Assembly: GCA_023430145.1 (NCBI GenBank)
Contig: JAEZCD010000155.1
Coordinates: 1 to 36,383, forward strand
Direction: 5' to 3'
DNA length: 36,383 bases
Source of the DNA: Pseudomonadota bacterium
GTDB lineage: Bacteria > Pseudomonadota > Alphaproteobacteria > Rhizobiales > Methylopilaceae
In this document: positions 1-6,851 of the stretch, piece after piece
Layout of the letters: each line of letters starts with the position of its first letter
Position numbering within the stretch: position 1 is the first letter of the stretch
Made by a program: the position numbers and the translations under genes
Notes under the pieces: model-generated
Databases searched by the model: none
The model's input: only the letters and a program-made list of their open reading frames with translations
Told to the model about the DNA's origin: nothing

Positions 1-666
1 GCCTCCCCCGCCGCGCCGTCCGCGCCGACGGTGGTGCTGATGGAGCCTGCGCCGCCGACCGCGGCCGGGCGGGTGCAGCCTTCGGCGGCGATCGCCCGCG
101 CCGCCGTTCCGGTCGGCAGCCTCACCGCCAAGCAGGTCGAGACGCTGCAGCGCGTCAGCACCTATTTCAACGCCATCCAGACGCTCAGCGGCGACTTCGT
201 GCAGGTGGCGCCCGACGGCAGCCGCAGCCAGGGGAAGTTCTTCCTCGCCAAGCCCGGCAAGGTCCGCTTCTACTATGCGGCGCCTAGTCGCACCGACGTG
301 ATCGCCGACGGCTCCAGCGTCGCGGTGCGCGACCGGAAGCTCGCGACGCAGGACATCTGGCCGCTGTCGCAGACGCCGCTGCGCTTTCTCCTCGCCGAGA
401 ACCTCGATCTCTTGCGGGACACCAACGTCACCGCCGTCTACAACGATGCCGACCTCGTCAGCGTGACGCTGCTCGAGAAGAGCGCCATCGGCGGGCCCTC
501 GAAGCTGATGCTGCTGTTCGGCGGCAACGACTACCAGCTGCGGCAGTGGACGGTGACGGACGCCCAGGGCGGCGACACCTCGGTCGCTGTCTTCAACCTC
601 GACAGCAAAACGGCGCCCGATCCGAAGCTGTTCAAGATCGACTACCAGACGATTCGCGACAACTGA
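1..666 (+). CDS. lolA: LolA-like outer-membrane lipoprotein carrier protein (5' end outside window)
   Basis: LolA is a periplasmic chaperone that carries lipoproteins from the LolCDE complex to the outer membrane. The reading frame is already open at base 1, so the start and the signal peptide lie upstream. The visible part opens with an Ala/Pro-rich linker. A LolA-like domain follows: a helix around 'VSTYFNAIQTLSGDF', then 'GKFFLAKPGKVRFYY', 'PLRFLLAENLDLL' and a C-terminal 'FNLDSKTAPDPKLFKIDY'. The pattern of a membrane-distal helix followed by strands ending in 'dp.LF.id' is typical of alphaproteobacterial LolA-like proteins. The stop codon is followed at once by a short hairpin (665-680) and, further on, by a strong terminator. 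The low-identity members of this family are hard to separate from other LolA-fold proteins, so the symbol is a family-level assignment. Confidence 0.8.
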   Translation, partial: ASPAAPSAPTVVLMEPAPPTAAGRVQPSAAIARAAVPVGSLTAKQVETLQRVSTYFNAIQTLSGDFVQVAPDGSRSQGKFFLAKPGKVRFYYAAPSRTDVIADGSSVAVRDRKLATQDIWPLSQTPLRFLLAENLDLLRDTNVTAVYNDADLVSVTLLEKSAIGGPSKLMLLFGGNDYQLRQWTVTDAQGGDTSVAVFNLDSKTAPDPKLFKIDYQTIRDN

Positions 667-690
667 GGCCCAAAAGCCTCACACACCTGT

Positions 691-863
691 GAACTTGACG
701 CCGCGCAAAGCGGCACCATCTCTTGGACAGGCAAGGCGAACGACAAACTCGGTGGTGCCCCCCGTCTCCCCGATGTTCGCTTTGCACCCGCCGGTTCCCT
801 CCCGGCGGAGCGCTAACAGCGCGGGCGCCCAACCTTCCCCCGGGGTTGGGCGCCTTTTCTTTT
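691..863 (+). ncRNA. Candidate structured RNA or leader ending in a terminator
   Basis: This segment has no convincing reading frame but pairs well with itself. Bases 705-712 (GCAAAGCG) match 778-785 (CGCTTTGC) perfectly. Directly inside, 713-718 (GCACCA) match 753-758 (TGGTGC), leaving a one-sided pyrimidine-rich bulge at 759-777. The segment ends in the terminator at 824-863. A CTTGAC at 693-698 could be a -35 element, but no good -10 follows. It may be a small RNA, or the folded 3' end of the LolA transcript. It resembles no riboswitch I know. The rest of the gene-free stretch (864-999) shows nothing I can name. Confidence 0.3.
824..863 (+). terminator. Rho-independent terminator
   Basis: Bases 824-834 (GGCGCCCAACC) pair perfectly with 844-854 (GGTTGGGCGCC) across a C-rich loop, and the run TTTTCTTTT follows at 855-863. 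This is a textbook intrinsic terminator. It closes the LolA transcript or a small RNA lying between LolA and the next gene. Confidence 0.9.
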
Positions 864-999
864 GCGCCTTACTCCCCGTGACGAAACATTCGTGAAACGC
901 GATCGTCCCTCCGGGGCCCGCGGCGCAAAACGGCGGAAACAACGACTCGTTAAGACTTGGCCATCGACGAACACCGACCGGGACAGACCGGAGCCACCG

Positions 1000-1314
1000 A
1001 TGACCGCCACCCGCGCCGCCGCCCTGATCCTCGCCTTCGCGACCGGCAGCCTCGTCACCTTCGGCGCCGTCGCCCTGTCGCTCTCGCCGGCCGACACGCT
1101 CTCGCCCAAGGCGGTGGTCGGCCAGGCCTTCGACGCGATCGCCGCCATGCCGGTCCAGGCCCCGGAGCTGCGCGAGGCGCTCGCCGAGGCCGCCCGCGGC
1201 GACCGGCAGCCGATCCTGCGCACGGACCGCTCGGTGCGCATCGTCACCATCGAGCACCGCACCGACGGCATCTCGACCTTGATCCGGGTCCCGGCGACGC
1301 ACGTCGCCAGCTGA
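1000..1314 (+). CDS. Small exported or membrane-anchored hypothetical protein (104 aa)
   Basis: I do not recognise this protein. It opens with a clear export or anchor segment, 'TRAAALILAFATGSLVTFGAVALSLS' (about residues 3-28). The rest is a soluble domain of about 75 residues with a helical middle ('AVVGQAFDAIAAMP', 'ELREALAEAARG') and a strand-like end ('SVRIVTIEHRTDGISTLIRVPA'). The ATG at 1000 was chosen because it places the hydrophobic segment at the N-terminus; the frame extends upstream only as basic, low-complexity sequence. The gene lies between two intrinsic terminators (824-863 and 1369-1400), so it is probably transcribed alone. The start is clear; the function is unknown. Confidence 0.65.
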   Translation: MTATRAAALILAFATGSLVTFGAVALSLSPADTLSPKAVVGQAFDAIAAMPVQAPELREALAEAARGDRQPILRTDRSVRIVTIEHRTDGISTLIRVPATHVAS

Positions 1315-1368
1315 GTTTCACTGCCCGGCCGTTCCTCCCGGCCGGTACTTTCCTCCGACGACTGCAAG

Positions 1369-1400
1369 AAGGCCGGGCCGACGCAGCCCGGCCTTTTTTC
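1369..1400 (+). terminator. Rho-independent terminator
   Basis: AAGGCCGGGC (1369-1378) pairs with GCCCGGCC (1386-1393) over a 7-base loop and is followed by TTTTTT (1394-1399). It lies 55 bases after the stop of the small exported protein and ends that transcript. Confidence 0.88.
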
Positions 1401-1437
1401 CGTTCGGCGCCCCTCCGGCCGTGGGCGCGCGGATCCC

Positions 1438-1527
1438 TCGTCATCCTGCGCGAAAGCGCAGGATCCATCCTTCTCTTTGGCGCCTCGCGCGGACAGATGG
1501 ATCCTGCGCTTTCGCGCAGGATGACGA
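1438..1527. repeat. Palindromic intergenic repeat, family 1 (perfect 32-bp arms)
   Basis: The left arm (1438-1469) and right arm (1496-1527) are perfect reverse complements over 32 bases, with a 26-base centre. Each arm also contains its own short palindrome (CCTGCGCGAAAGCGCAGG type), so the element can fold as a cruciform. It lies between two gene ends, downstream of aztC on the minus strand. A diverged relative is at 12521-12603. It is a dispersed, REP-like element, not a CRISPR. Confidence 0.85.
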
Positions 1528-1586
1528 ACGGAGGCGCTTTCGCGGAGGACGACGAGAGAAGAGACCTCTCGCGGCGTTCGCGCCGC

Positions 1587-2537
1587 TCAGCTCGTCAGCG
1601 CGGCGCCGATCTCGCGGATGTTGTGGCGCATCATGTCGATATAGGTGGCGGCCGGCCCGTCCGGCGGCGACAGCGCGTCCGAGTAGAGCGTGCCGCCGAT
1701 CTTCGCCCGGCTCTCCTTGGCGATGCGCTGCATCAGCCGCGGATCGGTGACGTTCTCGACGAACACGGCGCGGACCTTCTCCTTGCGGATCTGCCGGATG
1801 AGGCGCGCAACGTCCTTGGCGGACGCCTCGGTGTCGCTGGAGACGCCCTGCGCCGACAGGAACTCGACGCCGTAGGCCTTGGCGAAGTAGCCGAAGGCGT
1901 CGTGCGTGGTGATGATGCGCCGGGCATTGCGCGGGATCTTCGCCACCGTCGCCTTGACCTCGGCCTCGAGGCCATCGAGCTGCACGGTATAGGCGGCGGC
2001 GTTCGCCTCGTAGGTCTCGCGGCCGACCGGATCGGCGGCGATCAGGGCATCGCGGATGTTGCGCACGTAAATCTTCGCATTGGCGACCGACTGCCAGGCA
2101 TGCGGATCGATGTCGCCGTGCTGGTGCTCGTGCGCGTCGGCATCGGGCTTCGCATGGCCGTGGGCATGGCCATGCTCCTCTTCCTCCTCCATCTCGCGCG
2201 GCGCCACGCCGGCGCTCGCGGTGGCGACCGGCCCGGAATAGCCGGATGCCTTGACGAGGCGGTCGATCCAGCCCTCGAAGCCGAGGCCGTTGACGACGAC
2301 GAGCTTGGCCTCGGCGACCGACTTGGCATCGTTCGGGCTCGGCTGGAAGACATGCGCGTCGCCGTCGGGCCCGACGAGGGTCACGACCTCGATGCGGTCG
2401 CCGCCGACCTTTTGGACGAGGTCGCCCAAGATCGAGAAGCTGGCGACCACCTTGGGCTTCTCCTGCGCGGCGGCGCCGAGGGAAGGCAGCATCGCGAGCG
2501 CGAACAGGCCGGCGAGGGCGAGGCGGCGGGACAGCAT
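1587..2537 (-). CDS. aztC: Zinc ABC transporter, periplasmic zinc-binding protein AztC
   Basis: This is the periplasmic receptor of a zinc ABC importer (cluster A-I / ZnuA-like family), 316 aa. A Sec signal peptide occupies residues 1-24 ('LALAGLFALAMLPSLGAAAQ'). The expected ligands are visible as His62 ('GDAHVFQP'), His146 ('DPHAW'), His212 ('TTHDAFGYF') and Asp287 ('LYSDALS'). Their spacing agrees closely with the His61/His138/His204/Asp279 set I recall for Paracoccus AztC. The flexible acidic and His-rich loop at 117-140 ('EEEEEHGHAHGHAK', 'HEHQH') is typical of zinc-specific members and thought to help capture zinc. It is the last gene of a four-gene operon, 12 bases after aztB. No aztD chaperone gene follows; a palindromic repeat does. 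Confidence 0.95.
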   Translation of the reverse strand: MLSRRLALAGLFALAMLPSLGAAAQEKPKVVASFSILGDLVQKVGGDRIEVVTLVGPDGDAHVFQPSPNDAKSVAEAKLVVVNGLGFEGWIDRLVKASGYSGPVATASAGVAPREMEEEEEHGHAHGHAKPDADAHEHQHGDIDPHAWQSVANAKIYVRNIRDALIAADPVGRETYEANAAAYTVQLDGLEAEVKATVAKIPRNARRIITTHDAFGYFAKAYGVEFLSAQGVSSDTEASAKDVARLIRQIRKEKVRAVFVENVTDPRLMQRIAKESRAKIGGTLYSDALSPPDGPAATYIDMMRHNIREIGAALTS

Positions 2538-2549
2538 GGACGAGTTCCT

Positions 2550-3419
2550 TCAGGCTTCGAGATGGCGTCGCGGCACCAGCCGCGCGACAAGGCCGCCGAC
2601 GCTGCCGGCGACCAGGGAGACGACGACGATGGCGCCGCAGGCGAGGATGATGGCCGGCCCCGACGGCACGCCGGCGTGGTAGGAGACGAGCAGGCCGAGC
2701 CAGGAGCCACCGAGGCCGAAGGCGACCGACAGCCCGATCAGCGGCGCGAGCTCGTTCGTCCAGAAGCGGGCGGCGACCGCCGGCAGCATCATTATGCCGA
2801 CCGCGAGCAGCGTGCCGAGCGCCTGGAAGCCGGCGACGAGGTTCAAGACGACGAGGCCGAGAAAGACGAAATGCGTCGGCGCGCCCGAGCCGCTGACGGA
2901 GCGCAGAAAATTCGGGTCGAAGCACTCGAGGACGAGCGGCCGGTAGAGAGCCGCGAGCGCGAGAAGCGTCACCGTCGTCACCCCGGCGAGCAGCAGCAGC
3001 GCCTCGTCGTCGAGCGCCAGCACGGTGCCGAACAGCACGTTCATGAGATCGACGTTCGAGCCGCGCAGGCTGACGAGCACGACGCCGAGCGCCAGCGAGA
3101 CGAGGTAGAAGGCGGCGAGCGAGGCATCCTCCCTCAGCACCGTCGTGCGGGCGACGAGGCCGGCGAGCAGCGCCACGGCGGTGCCGGCGACGAGGCCGCC
3201 GAGCGTCATCGCCGGCAGCGACAGGCCGGCGACCAGGAAGCCCACGGCCGCACCCGGCAGGATGGCGTGCGCCATGGCGTCGCCCGTGAGACTCATGCGG
3301 CGCAGCATCAGGAAGACGCCGACTGGCGCGGCGCCGGTGGCGAGCACCATCGAGCCGACCAGCGCCCGGCGCATGAAGGCGAAGTCGGCGAAAGGCGCTA
3401 TCAGGAGGTCGTAGAGCAT
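2550..3419 (-). CDS. aztB: Zinc ABC transporter, membrane permease AztB
   Basis: This is the inner-membrane channel subunit of the zinc importer (ABC-3/ZnuB family), 289 aa with about eight or nine hydrophobic segments. Family landmarks are 'FMRRALVGSMVLATGAAPVG' near the N-terminus, 'LRRMSLTGDAMAHAILPGAA' (the cytoplasmic coupling region) and 'LLAVGIMMLPAVAARFW'. The chosen start ATG (3417-3419) lies 4 bases after the aztA stop; an upstream in-frame start would overlap aztA and add 13 residues unlike the family. The order ATPase-permease-receptor and the tight spacing fit the aztABC arrangement. Confidence 0.94.
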   Translation of the reverse strand: MLYDLLIAPFADFAFMRRALVGSMVLATGAAPVGVFLMLRRMSLTGDAMAHAILPGAAVGFLVAGLSLPAMTLGGLVAGTAVALLAGLVARTTVLREDASLAAFYLVSLALGVVLVSLRGSNVDLMNVLFGTVLALDDEALLLLAGVTTVTLLALAALYRPLVLECFDPNFLRSVSGSGAPTHFVFLGLVVLNLVAGFQALGTLLAVGIMMLPAVAARFWTNELAPLIGLSVAFGLGGSWLGLLVSYHAGVPSGPAIILACGAIVVVSLVAGSVGGLVARLVPRRHLEA

Positions 3420-3423
3420 GGGA

Positions 3424-4167
3424 TCAGGCGGCGTCGCGCCGGCATTCGTGCGCGCCATGATCGAACGCCTCGACCATGGTACGGGCGCGCAAAAGGTTCT
3501 CCGGGCGCAGTGCCTCGGCGGTCGGCGCCCAGGCGACTTTTTCCCGCGCCAGCAGCAGCGTCTCCGGAAAGCTGCGCCGCACGAGGTCGAGATCGTGCAG
3601 CACCGCCACCACGGTGCGGCCCTCGCCGTGCCAGCGCAGCATCAGGGCGAGCAGATCCTCGACCGTGCGGCCGTCGATCGCCGCGAACGGCTCGTCGAGC
3701 AGGATGACCGGCGCGTCCTGCAGCAAGAGGCGCGCAAACAGGACGCGTTGCAGCTGCCCGCCGGACAGGGTGCCGATCGCCCGGCGATCGAAGCCGGTCA
3801 GACCCACGGCGGCGATCGCCTCGGCGACGCGGCGCCGATCGGCCCGGCCGATGCCGCCGAAGATCCCCGTTCGGCGCCAGAGGCCCATCGCCACGACGTC
3901 GTCGACGGCGATCGGAAAGCTCCGGTCGAGCTCGGCCGCCTGCGGCAGATAGGCGATGTCGCGCGGACGCACGCCGGTCAGCTCGACGGCGCCCGAGAGC
4001 GGCGGCAGCGCGCCGACGATGCCCTTCAGGAGCGTCGACTTGCCGGCCCCGTTCGGCCCGACGACGGCGACCAGCGCGCCGGCGCCGATCTCGCCGTCGA
4101 TGTGGTGGACTGCCGGATGCCGGTCATAGCCGAGCGTGAGATTGTCGAGGCGGACCGCGGCGCTCAT
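3424..4167 (-). CDS. aztA: Zinc ABC transporter, ATP-binding protein AztA
   Basis: This is the cytoplasmic ATPase that powers zinc import through AztB, 247 aa. Walker A is 'GPNGAGKST' (37-45), the Q-loop is 'YLPQAAELDRSFP', the signature is 'LSGGQLQ' (134-140), Walker B is 'VILLDEP' (154-160), and the switch His is in 'VLHDLDL' (His191). The C-terminus is His/Cys-containing ('DHGAHECRRDAA'). The ATG at 4165-4167 overlaps the stop codon of the upstream microprotein gene (ATGA), so translation is probably coupled. An alternative start 7 codons upstream lacks that logic. Confidence 0.94.
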   Translation of the reverse strand: MSAAVRLDNLTLGYDRHPAVHHIDGEIGAGALVAVVGPNGAGKSTLLKGIVGALPPLSGAVELTGVRPRDIAYLPQAAELDRSFPIAVDDVVAMGLWRRTGIFGGIGRADRRRVAEAIAAVGLTGFDRRAIGTLSGGQLQRVLFARLLLQDAPVILLDEPFAAIDGRTVEDLLALMLRWHGEGRTVVAVLHDLDLVRRSFPETLLLAREKVAWAPTAEALRPENLLRARTMVEAFDHGAHECRRDAA

Positions 4168-4331
4168 GCGATCCCCGCCATCGCCCAAAACGTTGCCGCC
4201 CAGACGAGCGCCACCGCGGCCGCGGCGATCGCGAGCCGCACGCCGGCTGAGGCGCGCAGCAGCGATCCGCCGGGATCGGCCATCACGCGCGCCGGGTGGT
4301 GATGGGAGTGGGAATGGTGCGCGTGATCCAT
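4164..4331 (-). CDS. His-rich single-span membrane microprotein, first gene of the zinc operon (55 aa)
   Basis: This is a 55-residue protein whose first dozen residues are nearly half histidine ('MDHAHHSHSHHHPARV'). A short linker and one hydrophobic span follow ('VRLAIAAAAVALVWAATFWAMAGIA', about residues 30-54). The ATG at 4329-4331 follows the promoter and operator region; the stop overlaps the aztA start as ATGA, which argues strongly that it is translated. By position and composition it probably binds zinc at the membrane, either passing it to the importer or buffering it. Topology is not certain: a positive-inside reading would put the His tail in the cytoplasm. I know of no described function. 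Confidence 0.75.
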   Translation of the reverse strand: MDHAHHSHSHHHPARVMADPGGSLLRASAGVRLAIAAAAVALVWAATFWAMAGIA

Positions 4332-4345
4332 CGCCGCTGCGCGGT

Positions 4346-4402
4346 GTAATAGTGTTACGTTTTCGTCGAAATGATATAGTGTTACGTTCTCTGTGGAGTC
4401 AA
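4346..4402 (-). promoter_or_regulatory. Promoter with tandem Zur-like operators for the zinc operon
   Basis: On the minus strand a good sigma-70 promoter reads TTGACT (4402-4397), an 18-base spacer, then TATATC (4378-4373). Two near-identical imperfect palindromes, plus-strand GATATAGTGTTAC (4373-4385) and GTAATAGTGTTAC (4346-4358), lie 27 bases apart. The first overlaps the -10 and the second lies in the early transcript, close to the likely start site. The GTAAYANTRTTAC-like, AT-rich form stands out from the GC-rich background and resembles Fur-family Zur boxes. The downstream genes import zinc, so zinc-dependent repression by Zur is the natural reading; Zur itself is not encoded in this window. 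Confidence 0.7.
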
Positions 4403-4510
4403 GCTGCTGGGGACGCAGCTTGGTTGCCATCGTCACAAATTCGACGGCCCTGCACCGACGTAAGCCGGTCCGGGGGATGATACGGCGTGCTCCCTGCTCA
4501 CCCCCGCCGT

Positions 4511-4590
4511 CGTTGCGAGGAGCGTCAGCGACGAAGCAATCCAGCTTTCCGGCGCTCGAAGAGAAGCTGGATTGCCTGGCTTCGCGAGGA
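4511..4590. repeat. Dispersed inverted repeat, family 2 copy A
   Basis: This copy begins CGTTGCGAGGAGCG and carries AAGCAATCCAGCTT, matched by AAGCTGGATTGCCTGGCTT on the other side of a GC-rich centre that includes 'GGCGCTCGAAGAGAAG'. The outer end of the right arm is degenerate. Better copies of the same family are at 9030-9117 and 33246-33334. Confidence 0.75.
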
Positions 4591-4623
4591 AGAAGCCGAG
4601 TTCGCGATCAGCCTCCGAAAGGC

Positions 4624-4718
4624 CTGGGTCCCCTTCCCCGAGCTTCGCTCGGCCGGGGACGACCCGAAGCTGCCCCGGTGTCGTCCCCGGCGCGCCGAAG
4701 GCGCGGGATGGGACCCAG
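4624..4718. repeat. Nested inverted repeat, family 3
   Basis: The outer arms are CTGGGTCCC near 4624 and GGGACCCAG ending at 4718. The inner arms are CCGGGGACGAC (4653-4663) and GTCGTCCCCGG (4680-4690), a perfect 11-bp match. Short inner hairpins (CGAGCTTCGCTCG, GCGCGCCGAAGGCGCG-like) suggest a branched fold. Elements of this form are common between genes in Hyphomicrobiales. No coding sequence covers it. Confidence 0.7.
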
Positions 4719-5037
4719 CGGGCATCCGCGAAGGCACGGTGCGCTTCATCCATCCGGGTCGGCCGAAGGCCGGTGCTCAACTCGCACTGAAGAAGGAGGC
4801 CGGCGCGAGGCTCCCCGGGCAGGGTCGGCGAGTCTCGGCGCGCATGTCGCCATGCACGCGCCGAGGCTCCGGGCGGGCGGCGCGGACGATTGTGCAGCCG
4901 GAGGCAAACCGCCTAATGTCGCGGCAGCCAGCGCCCGCGCCGCGCACCCCTGCGGCACGGCGGGCGATGGCATGCGAGTTGAAAGGCGTCCGCCCGCATC
5001 GGCGGCATGCCGGCCGGATCATCCTTGGGAGATGACG
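4719..5037 (+). other. Gene-free leader before the ABC transporter operon
   Basis: No gene is credible here. A perfect 9-bp stem (CTCGGCGCG 4834-4842, CGCGCCGAG 4857-4865) encloses a loop with CATG repeats. A possible but weak sigma-70 promoter is TTGTGC (4890-4895), 17 bases, CTAATG (4913-4918), which would leave a leader of about 110 bases. I compared the leader with TPP, cobalamin and SAM riboswitch signatures by eye and found no match. Confidence 0.3.
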
Positions 5038-6033
5038 ATGAGAACAATGGCGGTCGCGCTGGGCCTTGCCGCGCTGCTCGGCGCGAGCGAGGCGCGCGCT
5101 CTGGACGAGGTCACCTTCGGCACCAACTGGCTCGCGCAGGCCGAGCACGGCGGCTACTACCAGGCGGTCGCCGACGGCACCTATGAGAAGCACGGCCTCA
5201 AGGTGACGATCCGCCAGGGCGGCCCGCAGGCCGCCAACCGGGCGCTCCTGATCGCCGGAAGGATCGACTTCTACATGGGCGGCAACATGCTGGAGGCCTT
5301 TTCGGCCATCGAGCAGGGCATCCCGACCGTCACCGTGGCGGCGATCTTCCAGAAGGAGCCGCAGGTCCTGCTCGCCCATCCGGACCAGGGGATCGAGAAA
5401 TTCGAGGATCTGCAGAAGCTCACCCTCTTCATCTCCAATGACGGGCTCTCGTCCTACTTCCAGTGGATGAAGTCGGCTTATCCCGGCTTCAAGGACGAGC
5501 AGGTGCGGCCATACACCTTCAATCCGGCGCCCTTCATCGCCGACAAGCGCTCCGCCCAGCAGGGCTACGTCACCTCCGAGCCCTTCGCCATCGAGCGCGA
5601 AGGCGGCTTCAAGCCGAAAATCTTCCTGCTCGCCGACTACGGCTTCGACACCTATTCGACGACGATCGAGACGCGGCGCGAGGTGATCGAGAAGAAGCGC
5701 GACCTCGTGCAGCGCTTCGTCGATGCCACGATCATCGGCTGGTACAACTATCTCTATGGCGACAACGCGGCCGCCAACACGCTGATCAAGAAGGACAATC
5801 CGGAGATGACGGATGCCCAGATCGCCTTCTCGATCAAGCAGATGAAGGAGTTCGGCATCGTCGTCTCGGGCGACGCGGAGGCGAAGGGCATCGGCTGCAT
5901 GACGGCCGAGCATCAGAAGAGCTTCTTCGACAAGATGGTGAAGGCGAAGGTGGTCAAGGCCGATCTCGACCTCTCCAAAGCCTACACGCTCGACTTCGTC
6001 TGCAAGGGCGTCGGCATGAACCTCAAGCGCTGA
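5038..6033 (+). CDS. NMT1/THI5-like ABC transporter substrate-binding protein
   Basis: This is a periplasmic receptor of the NMT1/THI5-SsuA superfamily, 331 aa. A short signal peptide ('MAVALGLAALLGASEARA') ends near residue 21. The mature protein starts with the family-typical 'LDEVTFGTNWLAQAEHGGYYQAVADGTYEKHGLKV', then 'NRALLIAGRIDFYMGGNML' and 'GYVTSEPFAIERE'. The 'NWlaqaEHGGyyqA' form is found in receptors for pyrimidine-like or thiamine-precursor compounds. The ligand cannot be fixed from sequence. The ATG at 5038 has a TGGGA motif 7 bases upstream; another ATG at 5032 would sit too close to it. It is the first gene of an operon whose ATPase start overlaps this stop (TGATG). Confidence 0.88.
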   Translation: MRTMAVALGLAALLGASEARALDEVTFGTNWLAQAEHGGYYQAVADGTYEKHGLKVTIRQGGPQAANRALLIAGRIDFYMGGNMLEAFSAIEQGIPTVTVAAIFQKEPQVLLAHPDQGIEKFEDLQKLTLFISNDGLSSYFQWMKSAYPGFKDEQVRPYTFNPAPFIADKRSAQQGYVTSEPFAIEREGGFKPKIFLLADYGFDTYSTTIETRREVIEKKRDLVQRFVDATIIGWYNYLYGDNAAANTLIKKDNPEMTDAQIAFSIKQMKEFGIVVSGDAEAKGIGCMTAEHQKSFFDKMVKAKVVKADLDLSKAYTLDFVCKGVGMNLKR

Positions 6034-6851
6034 TGGCTCTCGCGGGCTTGGAGGAGAGAACCGCCGCCGAGGGCGGGCTGCTGGCCCGCCCCGTCGTGCG
6101 GTTGCGCGACGTCGGAAAACGCTTCCCGAACGGGGTGCTGGCGCTCGCGGGTTTCAGCCTCGCCGTCGCCGAGGGCGAGTTCGTCAGCCTGCTCGGCCCC
6201 TCCGGCTGCGGCAAGTCGACGGTGCTGCGGCTGATGTCGGGCCTGTCGGAGCCGAGCGCAGGGACGATCGAGTGGCCGTCCGCCAACGCGCCGGAGATCG
6301 GCTTCGTCTTCCAGGAGCCGACGCTGATGCCCTGGGCGACCGCCTTCAACAATGTCTGGCTGCCGCTGAGGCTGAAGGGTGTGTCTCGGCGTGATGCGGC
6401 GCCGCGCATCGAGGAGGCGCTCGAGCTCGTCGGCCTCTCCGGCTTTCAGGGCGCCTATCCGCGCGAGCTTTCGGGCGGGATGAAGATGCGCGTCTCGATC
6501 GCCCGAGCGCTCGTCACCCGGCCGAAGCTCCTCCTGCTCGACGAGCCCTTCGCCGCGCTCGACGAGATCACCCGCTTCAAGCTCAACGACGATCTTTTGG
6601 CGCTGAAGCAGCAGCTCGGCTGGACGGTGGTGTTCGTCACCCATTCGGTGTTCGAGTCCGTCTATCTGTCGACCCGGATCGTCGTCATGTCACCGCGGCC
6701 CGGCCGCATCCTGAAGCAGATCACCGTCGACGAGCCGATGCCGCGACAGGAGAGCTTCCGAACCTCGCCGCGCTATGCGGAATGGGCGGCCGAGACCTCG
6801 AAGGCGTTGATGGACGGCGTCGCGGCCACCGCCGCCGCGGAGGCGCGATGA
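6033..6851 (+). CDS. ABC transporter ATP-binding protein (SsuB/TauB/ThiZ type)
   Basis: This is the cytoplasmic ATPase of the importer, 272 aa. Walker A is 'GPSGCGKST' (55-63), the Q-loop is 'FVFQEPTLMPW' (91-101), the signature is 'LSGGMKMR' (146-153), Walker B is 'LLLLDEP' (166-172), and the switch His204 is in 'FVTHSVFESVYLSTRIVVM'. The 'EPtLMPW' Q-loop and the 'H.v.Eav.L..ri.vms.rPG' tail are marks of the nitrate/sulfonate/taurine/thiamine-precursor subfamily. The start overlaps the receptor stop and the end overlaps the permease start (ATGA), so the three subunits are made together. Confidence 0.93.
   Translation: MALAGLEERTAAEGGLLARPVVRLRDVGKRFPNGVLALAGFSLAVAEGEFVSLLGPSGCGKSTVLRLMSGLSEPSAGTIEWPSANAPEIGFVFQEPTLMPWATAFNNVWLPLRLKGVSRRDAAPRIEEALELVGLSGFQGAYPRELSGGMKMRVSIARALVTRPKLLLLDEPFAALDEITRFKLNDDLLALKQQLGWTVVFVTHSVFESVYLSTRIVVMSPRPGRILKQITVDEPMPRQESFRTSPRYAEWAAETSKALMDGVAATAAAEAR

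Noticed and set aside
759..863. 6S RNA
   Set aside because: The GATGTTCGC stretch is suggestive, but the segment is too short from there to the terminator, the closing stem is missing, and the flanking genes are not the usual ones.
957..3707. A very long plus-strand open frame (over 900 codons) covering the zinc operon
   Set aside because: It runs antisense to aztC, aztB and aztA, is full of Arg, Ala and Gly, and has no domain. It is a by-product of high GC content.
1587..4167. Manganese or iron importer instead of zinc
   Set aside because: The His-rich loop of the receptor, the three-His-plus-Asp ligand set and the ATPase-permease-receptor order fit AztABC better.
4719..5037. TPP or cobalamin riboswitch before the NMT1/THI5-like transporter
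   Set aside because: Neither the CTGAGA/ACCTGA elements of TPP switches nor a B12 box is present.
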